This document shows, in pieces, positions 57,141 through 64,000 of a stretch of 64,000 nt of DNA. The translations under genes were made by a program, and so were the position numbers. How positions within the stretch are numbered: the first letter of the stretch is position 1; every line of letters starts with the position of its first letter. Source of the DNA: Darksidea phi (Eukaryota; Ascomycota; Dothideomycetes; Pleosporales; Lentitheciaceae); assembly GCA_030770425.1 (NCBI GenBank), contig JASJFT010000125.1, positions 1 through 64,000 on the forward strand, in the 5' to 3' direction. Below the pieces are notes generated by a model. The model did no database searches and was not told the origin of the DNA. It saw only the letters and a program-made list of their open reading frames with translations.

Positions 57141-60100
57141 TCAAGGCATGCTCCCACTCCTAACTAACCTCCAGCAAACCAAATCCCGTAACACCATCAT
57201 CCCATCATGCACAACCGCCCACCTCACCTTATTCAGACACTTACTCACGACAGCCGCAAGGCCATTTGTTCCCCTTTTGCCCTGCCCGCCCGCAATGCCG
57301 CCACTATATCCAGTTTCCAGTAAGCGCTCTGGCTCGCTCTTCAAAATGGTATCGAGCAAGCTCTTCATCTCCGCTTGCGGATCCCAGATAATTTCATCTT
57401 CATCGCCGTCACGCACAGCTTCAGAAGATGGTGCTGATGTGGGACGCGCGTGCCACACGCCCCATATAACGAGGGCTCCTAGGTACACGGCCCAAGGTAG
57501 ATGCCATAAGCGACCACCATCCAGGTCGCCTGATTCACCGTCAAGGATGTCAATGCCTTGGTTTACTAAATCAGCCGCATGCCAAACCGCTTTACCAGCT
57601 TCTTTTAGATTATTAGCAACCCAGCCCTTGACCACCTTTTGACTTCGCGCATAATCTGCTCGGGCAACTTGTCGGCCTAAAATATGCCGTGCGCCAGCAT
57701 AGATCTGTAAGTCGAGAAATGGCGTGTGCAAGAGAATTTGGGCAGCATGATATAGAGCAGACACCGCTGATTGATAGACCCGGAACTCCCTTGCAAGAAC
57801 GTGTGTAGGCGATGGAAAAAAAGAGAGATAGAATGCACAGAATACCTCGAAGTCGTGGTTCCAAGCTGCGTATGAATTGGCAAGGCGAACCTGCCAGTTG
57901 CCGAGCGGATTGGTATCGACGACACCTAACGAAGTTTGATCTCTCCGCTGCATGTCCCAAGCCAGCGACATGAGACCATGAAGTAGTAATGCGCGAGAAA
58001 GCGCGTTAAGGTTTTTGGGTATTGATACAGCAGCGGAGGGGTTCAGGTACATCTTCAAGCATGAGAGGAAGAGTGGTGTCGCGGAATGCTTCTGCCGAAG
58101 TTGATGCCAGCTCTCGGCGGAGTCTGCTTCCCATAAAGCTTGATCACATGGTAGGTTTGAGCGCAATTCAAAAGCGGACATACAGAGGGACTGACAGAAG
58201 AGGACCGCATGCTGTGTATCCCACATGAAACAGAGGAAAGCAAGCCTATGATACTTTTAGCGAATGGAACAGCGGATTGAGTTGAGATCCCATACCTCTT
58301 CTTCTGTTCAGCATCCACCCACGTTCGCCAGTCATCCTCAAGATCGTCAGTGGCATCTTCCAGTGTTGGCGGACGAATAATTTGGCAGTCACTTCGTCGA
58401 ATAAGATTAATAAGTAAACCATGGAAAAGATGCGACATGTCGTGCTGCTTCTGTCCAGCTCTGCTCTTACCAAAGCATTCGACTAGAAGTATGGTCTGCA
58501 GTACCCAAAGGTCTGGTTTGGCAGAAAAGCCGCCATTCGCGAAGATCCGCGGACGAAGCACGTCGTGTATGCAAACCTGTGCGCAATGAGCAACCGTAAC
58601 GCCTGAATAAAAAAGTAGACGTACGGAAAGTTGATGTGCATCCTTCTCTCCGTATGTGGCCCCAAGTAATAGCATGGATGTGAGCAGTAATGTGTCAACC
58701 CGCGATGGTTCAAAGGTGGACATGTGGATCAAAGGATAAGCGGTGTTGAAGCGAGTGAAGTAGAGATCGCAGTACGTCTGTAGACATGATAGCGACAAGA
58801 GAGGGTTGTCTCGTATGACAAGGCTGCCGTCAGGCGCTACCGGCTGCGTGATATCGATGAGGTCTAGTATCTGTGCCCGGGCAAGCTCGTCGATGATGGG
58901 TAAACATCTCGATGGTTGGAGCATAGACATCGGCCGCTCTATGTCTATCGGTATTTGATAACTGTCAGGTAAGAGTCTCGGCGTAGACGCTACATGTTCA
59001 ACATGGGAATGATTGCTAATAGCTTGCGGTACGGAATTTCTCCAATTTGTCGGTGTCTCCATAGGCGGCGGTGATATGAGCGGTGCCGGCGGCGACAACT
59101 GCTGCGCAGAGTCTGTCCTCTGCGAAGGCATACAGCTAGGGTGAGCTACGGTTGGCATTGACTTTTCACTCGTCATATGATCGATCTGAAGATTGATGGC
59201 ATGACTAGGTTGGTTGATGGGGTTGCTGGTGAATTGGAAAGACGGGAAAGCATTATTTATAACTGGGTGCATCTGTGTTTGTTTTGAAAAATCCATGTCG
59301 AATATCCAGTTGTAGTTGTCCATAGTAGTAAAAGGATTGTTAAAGGAACTTGCTGTGTCGGGATTGAATATGTCGTCGAAGGGGGTATCATTGATGATGT
59401 TGACTCCCATAGGTGCCGGTTCAGCCTGAGGTAGGTTTGTAGACCAGAACTGTTGGTCGATGGGGGAAAGTGACGCAGACTTTGCCAAGATGTTTGCATC
59501 TAACGTCGGAGTACAACCGCTCGCTATGCCGGAATCGTGGTCATCGAAGGTCGAATAGCCAAGGGAAGGGTCATGTGAGACGGGCGGCGATATGGGAAAT
59601 CTTTCGTCGGAATGTTGAAATGGAGAAAAGTCTTGTGGTTTTTGAAGCGGGTCTCCAGGCTGGGGAGGTAGGGGTGGTGCCTGAGGCTGTTGAGCTCCTT
59701 CGCCCAATGAAGGCTTTTTGGCTACAATGTTGCCGTCGGCATCCTTCCACATGCGTTTTCGTGTATGCAGAACACCACATCCTGCAGCACCGGCTTCATC
59801 GTCTTTTTGTCGATGGCGCGCTATGTGCCTCTCTCCTTGCTGTTAGCTAGCACGTCCAAGCCTTAGGATCAAGTGCGGTGACCAAATAGCAAAAGGTAGG
59901 AGAAAGCTTAGTGCATCCACTCTGGCGTAGTAGATCTATGCACGTGCGCGTATTGAAGACAATTTTGATGTGTTTATGCAATTATGCAGTAAGAGATGAA
60001 GATCCTTACCGAGCAAGTCCTTCCTCTTGAAATGAGCTCTGCATCTCGAACACGTAAATTCCCCCGTAGCGTGGTTTAACAGATGCCTCTGCAAATGCTC

Positions 60101-60217
60101 GGCCCTCGTAAAGCTCCTCTCACAGCCCTCATTTCGACACACAAACTTCTTCTCGCCGCCCTTTCCGTTCTCCTTTCGCTTGCGTGCTCGGGCCATCGAA
60201 GAAGCGGTGGAGGTCAT
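57141..60217 (-). CDS. C2H2 zinc-finger transcription factor with Fungal_trans domain (HxnR-like)
   Basis: Predicted 949-aa protein in three exons: 60217-60010, 59832-58296 and 58245-57141. Two C2H2 fingers near the N-terminus: CRNEGCERSF...HLQRHLLNH, and CSRCRAHFKRKDLLERHIARH split over the first intron; choosing the GAG acceptor at 59833 completes the second finger. Basic RARKRKE precedes them. The middle is Pro/Ser/Gln-rich, and the Fungal_trans (PF04082) region starts near residue 430 (YPLIHMSTFEP, LLLTSMLLLGATYGE). C2H2 plus Fungal_trans is the layout of HxnR, the nicotinate-pathway activator of Aspergillus nidulans. The gene upstream on the same strand encodes a molybdenum hydroxylase like HxnS. 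The assignment as HxnR is inference. Confidence 0.85.
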
Positions 60218-60763
60218 AGTCGGCAATCGCCGGTCTACAAACGCTGTGCAACGGAATGTTGGGGGTCTGGGGTAGCTATAATGGGGGGGAAGTACTGGGG
60301 ACGGCAGAAGATGGCATTGTTTGTCAGGCTCGAGATAAGGTACTGTTCGGAGTAACACGGGGCTATGAGTTAAAAGGCGGGGTCGAGCCTGCTAGCCGAT
60401 CGCCTAAAGCCGTCAGAAGTCGAAAGTGGGGTATGGAGAGATAAGGGTGGGGTTGCACTTTGCCACATTCTGCATAGTCGAATGCGTTGTCTCCTTGCAC
60501 GAATCTTTCACAACGCGCTAGTGCCTGGTGTCGTACGTTGATATTAGCTTGACATATTGCCGACGGTAACCTTTCTTCATGAAGCGAGAGCGTTGAACAA
60601 AGTAGCGCTACCAATTGCGGAGAATATGCAATTGAAGGTATAAAGATGATGATTAATTGCGAAGGAAGCGCGCATGGCAGCAACATTGACGCGACACGGT
60701 ATCACGTGATGGCGCATTTCCAGGGCTGCTCTCTCGTTACCATTCTGCTTTCTCTAGCCCAAA
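60218..60763 (-). promoter_or_regulatory. Promoter of the C2H2 regulator with two GATA sites
   Basis: 546 bp between the hydroxylase stop codon and the regulator ATG. AGATAAG occurs at 60333-60339 and 60439-60445 (plus-strand orientation), matching the HGATAR consensus of AreA-type nitrogen regulators, 116 and 222 bp upstream of the ATG. GATA sites are frequent by chance, so this is suggestive only. Confidence 0.45.
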
Positions 60764-63700
60764 TTATGCGACCGCAACAAAGAAATTTGTCTCCCCCTCC
60801 TTCCTCTTCACCTCTGCCCGCCTTACCAAATCATCACCCATCGCCAATCTCAACCTCTCCGCTGTAGCTGGACTGTCCAACCTCCACCTCCCCTCCCCAT
60901 TACCCCCCTCAATTCCTGCCCCATTCATCGTCCTTGCCGCCTTGATGGCTTCCCTCAACGCAAAGAATACCGTACTTCCTAAAAACAACGGCGGTTCCCC
61001 AATTCCCTTGCTGCTTTGCACGCTCCTCAGATGATTCCAAGTTAGTGGTTTACCATCATTGTCGTGACGGAGGAGGCAGACGTTGAAGGTCTGCGGGATA
61101 TCACTAAAGCCGGGGATTTTGTAGGTCCCTGGTCCGCTGGTGAAGAGTTCGCCTGTGCGAGTCCAGAGGGTTTCTTCGATGGTGAAGAGGCCTTGGCCTT
61201 GGATGAAGGCGCCTTCTATTTGGCCGTAGTCTATGGCGGGATTGATGGAGTTACCGACGTCCTGTGGGAATATGAGTATATGGTCCTTGGGGAAAGAGTG
61301 GTAGGACTTACCATCATTAGGTCGGTTCTCAGCACGGTGTGGTCCCCTGTGAGAAGGTCGACCTCCACCTCTGAACATCCGGCTCCTTGCGTGAAGTAGT
61401 AATACATCGGCTTAGCAGTCTCGACATCATAGTTACCCCACACGTATCCAACACGCGGCATCTTCCAGAAGCCGCTCGCCGCTAGATTCACCCGATCTAG
61501 ATACGCCCTGCGCGCAATTTCCTTGAGCGTCGCATTCTCGCCCAACTTCTCACGGTAAGGCTGCAAGCGCTCGTTGAGCTGATCACATGCATCCTTCACA
61601 GCCATGCCATTGAGATCAGAGCCTGACGATGCTGCCGTTGGTGATGCATTGGCGATCTGGTACGTCTGACTGTCTTGCGTAAATATGGCATCGAGCGGCG
61701 TCCCGAGTTCCTGTGCTGCGATCTGGCACATCTTCGTATATAGGCCTTGACCCATCTCTGTCCCTCCATGATGTAGCAAAACACTACCGTCGGCATAGAT
61801 CTTGATGTACGCGGCGGCCTGGTTGAGATGCAATGCTGTGGCAAAGCTGAGACCGAACTTAGTCGGGATGAGGCAGATGCCGCGCTTCTTCCAGCGATTC
61901 TTGGAGTTGTAGTCTGCAACAGCCGCTTTTCTCTTCTCGTATTCCGATGACCGGCCTAATTGTTCCAGGAGTAGGGGAACGTGCCAGTCCTCGTCAATCT
62001 TCTGGAGAAAGGGTGTGTGCTGTCCAATTTTGTACAGATTCTTTAGCCGCAACTCATCAACGTCCACTCCTAGCCCTTCCGCTATGTTATACATGATAGT
62101 CTCGGCAAAATACATGCCCTGCGGCGCACCGAATCCCCGAAACGCGGTGTTGCTGTGAATATTCGTTTTACAGACGTGACCTCGAAGGAAGACATTCGGG
62201 CATTCGTACACATTGTCGAAGTGTGTGATACAGCGATCCATCACTGCACCGCTCATGTCCTGCGAGAAGCCCGCGTTGTCGTATACATCAGCATCGAGAG
62301 CAATAAGCTTACCCTCTTTCGAGACACCCACCTTCCAACGCGCTTGGACGGGATGTCTTTGCCCACTAAGCAGCATATCCTCGTCACGATTGAGCATAAG
62401 CCGCATCGGCCTCTTCTCCTTTTTAGCTGCTATCGCCAGATAGCAAGCAAAGGGTACACTTCGTGATTCTTTGCCGCCGAAACCGCCGCCCATTCGCTTG
62501 ACGCGAGCATTGATGCGGTTGCTGGGTACCCCAGTAACGGCCGATACAAATTCTTGCGTCTCCATCGTGTTTTGTGTCGATGACCACACCTCCATGCAGC
62601 CATCTTCTCCAGAAGGTATCACTAACGCAGCATTGGTCTCTAGGTAGAAGTGCTCTTGCCCACCCATTCTCGTCTGGCCTTCGAAGATCCTGTCACACTG
62701 AGCCCAAGCCTCATCCATCTTGTCGGCAATAGCGAGACCTTTCCTCAGAAGCTTGCCGTGCTGGAAGAAGCTTTGTGCTTCAATCGCCTCGTCGATTGTA
62801 AGTATTGCAGGTAGTTGCTCGTACTCTACTTTCACGGCTTTCGCAGCCGCCCGAGCTTGAAGCGCCGTTTCCGCATACACCATACCGATGACTTGGCCAT
62901 GGTGAGAAACTTTTTCATCCGCAAAGAAGGGTTCATCTTTCTTAATAGAACCCCAGATATTTCGCTCCTTAGGAAGGCTATATTTGTCAATATAACCAAC
63001 CACTCCAGGCATGGCGAGTGCTGGCTCCCAGTCTACATTGGTAAGGTTGGCATGCGCTTTCGAGGAAAGTACCAATCCGCCGTACAGCTCGCGTTCGAAG
63101 CGAGGCATATCGTCGATATACTCTGCCTCTCCGGTGCATTGTTTGAGCGCCGAGAGATGTGCAATTTGTTTTCCAACCACACGCTGTTCGAATGGATTGT
63201 AGTCGTCCCGGGTACCAGTGGAAATCGCGCGGTGGATTTCATCAATAGCTTGTCCGTCTACCTCGCCAAGACCTAGCTCAGACATTGACTCGTGCCAAAA
63301 GCGAAAAAACAGCGATAGCGTCAGTGTTTTGCGATAGCTTGCCATTCCTCCAGGAACTCCATAAGATAGATTGTACTCTTGGAGTAGCATACTCAAGCCG
63401 AGGTCTAAGGTCTCCGAGTGAAACCATCGCCGTCCAAGAAGAGCTTCTTGTGTCTTGGGAGATGCTTTCGTCGTAGGCGCCATACCGCCGTAAACCAAAC
63501 TCACATCTTCAACAACGCCATTAGCATCAAGCCGAACTCTGAAAGCTGCCGTGACGATGGCGATATCGTCATCCTTCCTCTTCGCCTGTTTGTATGCCTT
63601 CAACACCTCCCTCACGCCGGGCGCAGGCAACGGTATCCGAATACGACTCAAAACTGCATCCGGTGGAAGAACAGTAGTTCTATAGGCGATGAAGAAGTTA

Positions 63701-64000
63701 GATATAGGCAGGTCAACGCTACCACTAGACTTGTTCACTGCCTCCAGCGTCGCACCGGCCGCCAAAAGTACAGGGTTCGCATCAGAGATGGGAGACGCGG
63801 TGGTAATGTTGCCTGCAAGTGACGCAACGTTGCGTATTTGCCGTCCTGCAAAATATCGCAGCTGCTTGCGGAGAGCTTCTAGAACCATAGCACGCTTCCC
63901 AAGCTCAGCGTACACCACTTTGCAAATAGCTTCAATTTCGGTAAGCGGAGTGTTCGCCGCGACGACCAGCTCTCTAGCAGATTTGAGCTCCGTGTTCAAT
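60764..64000 (-). CDS. Molybdenum hydroxylase (xanthine dehydrogenase/HxnS family), 5' end outside window
   Basis: Partial: 1061 codons of a protein that is usually about 1350-1400 aa. Exons 64000-61312 and 61261-60764, with a 50-bp GTAAGT..CAG intron in phase 0. Present are part of the FAD domain (LRYFAGRQIRNVASLAGNI), its C-terminal lobe, and the whole molybdopterin domain. The two [2Fe-2S] domains lie beyond the window. Active-site residues known from bovine XDH are found: Gln in GGQEHFYLE, Glu in GGGFGGKES, Arg in TAFRGFGAPQ and catalytic Glu in GEPPLFLG. Where XDH has SFT before the substrate channel, this protein has SFATALHLNQ, so the Thr is Ala. It may be purine hydroxylase I (HxA) or nicotinate hydroxylase (HxnS); the adjoining regulator favours HxnS. 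Confidence 0.92.

Overview
This window is nuclear DNA of a filamentous ascomycete, most likely a Dothideomycete of Pleosporales type (class and order are inference). The signs are split genes with 45-80 bp GT..AG introns, fungus-specific families (Rim15, Ams1, Sec9, CFEM/Pth11 receptors, HET proteins, Fungal_trans regulators), and AT-rich, TpA-rich blocks typical of repeats degraded by repeat-induced point mutation (RIP). For every intron-containing gene I rebuilt the splice sites by hand and checked that the phases close; those models are predictions without transcript support.

Layout. 0-2.1 kb: a 73-nt poly-C run, then an uncharacterised gene. 2.8-4.2 kb: a small TIR element and a frameshifted gene relic. 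6.1-20.4 kb: a conserved block with the Rim15 kinase, vacuolar alpha-mannosidase Ams1, the t-SNARE Sec9 and a sugar-nucleotide 4,6-dehydratase. 21.2-29.1 kb: an accessory island flanked by inverted copies of a decayed repeat. It holds a HET-domain gene with one in-frame stop, a HEAT-repeat remnant of a fungal NLR, and a membrane-tail remnant. 29.9-38.1 kb: a multi-pass membrane protein, two orphan ORFs and a CFEM/Pth11-like receptor. 40.4-45.8 kb: a conserved block with U2AF65 and OGG1 (divergent, sharing 307 bp) and a short-chain dehydrogenase. 46.9-55.3 kb: accessory again, with a four-exon orphan gene, more decayed repeat, an ankyrin-repeat protein kinase, an APH-fold protein with an internal gap, and a small Cys-rich ORF. 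57.1-64.0 kb: a C2H2 plus Fungal_trans regulator directly downstream of a molybdenum hydroxylase that runs off the window end.

How the genes relate. The housekeeping genes share no pathway. Two groupings stand out. The last two genes match the pairing of HxnR (C2H2 regulator) and HxnS (nicotinate hydroxylase) known from the Aspergillus nidulans nicotinate cluster, and two AreA-type GATA sites lie before the regulator; this could be a small nicotinate or purine catabolic locus. The HET gene, NLR remnants and ankyrin kinase resemble the fungal non-self-recognition repertoire, and they lie beside decayed repeats as such genes often do. No RNA genes, CRISPR arrays or intact transposons were found.
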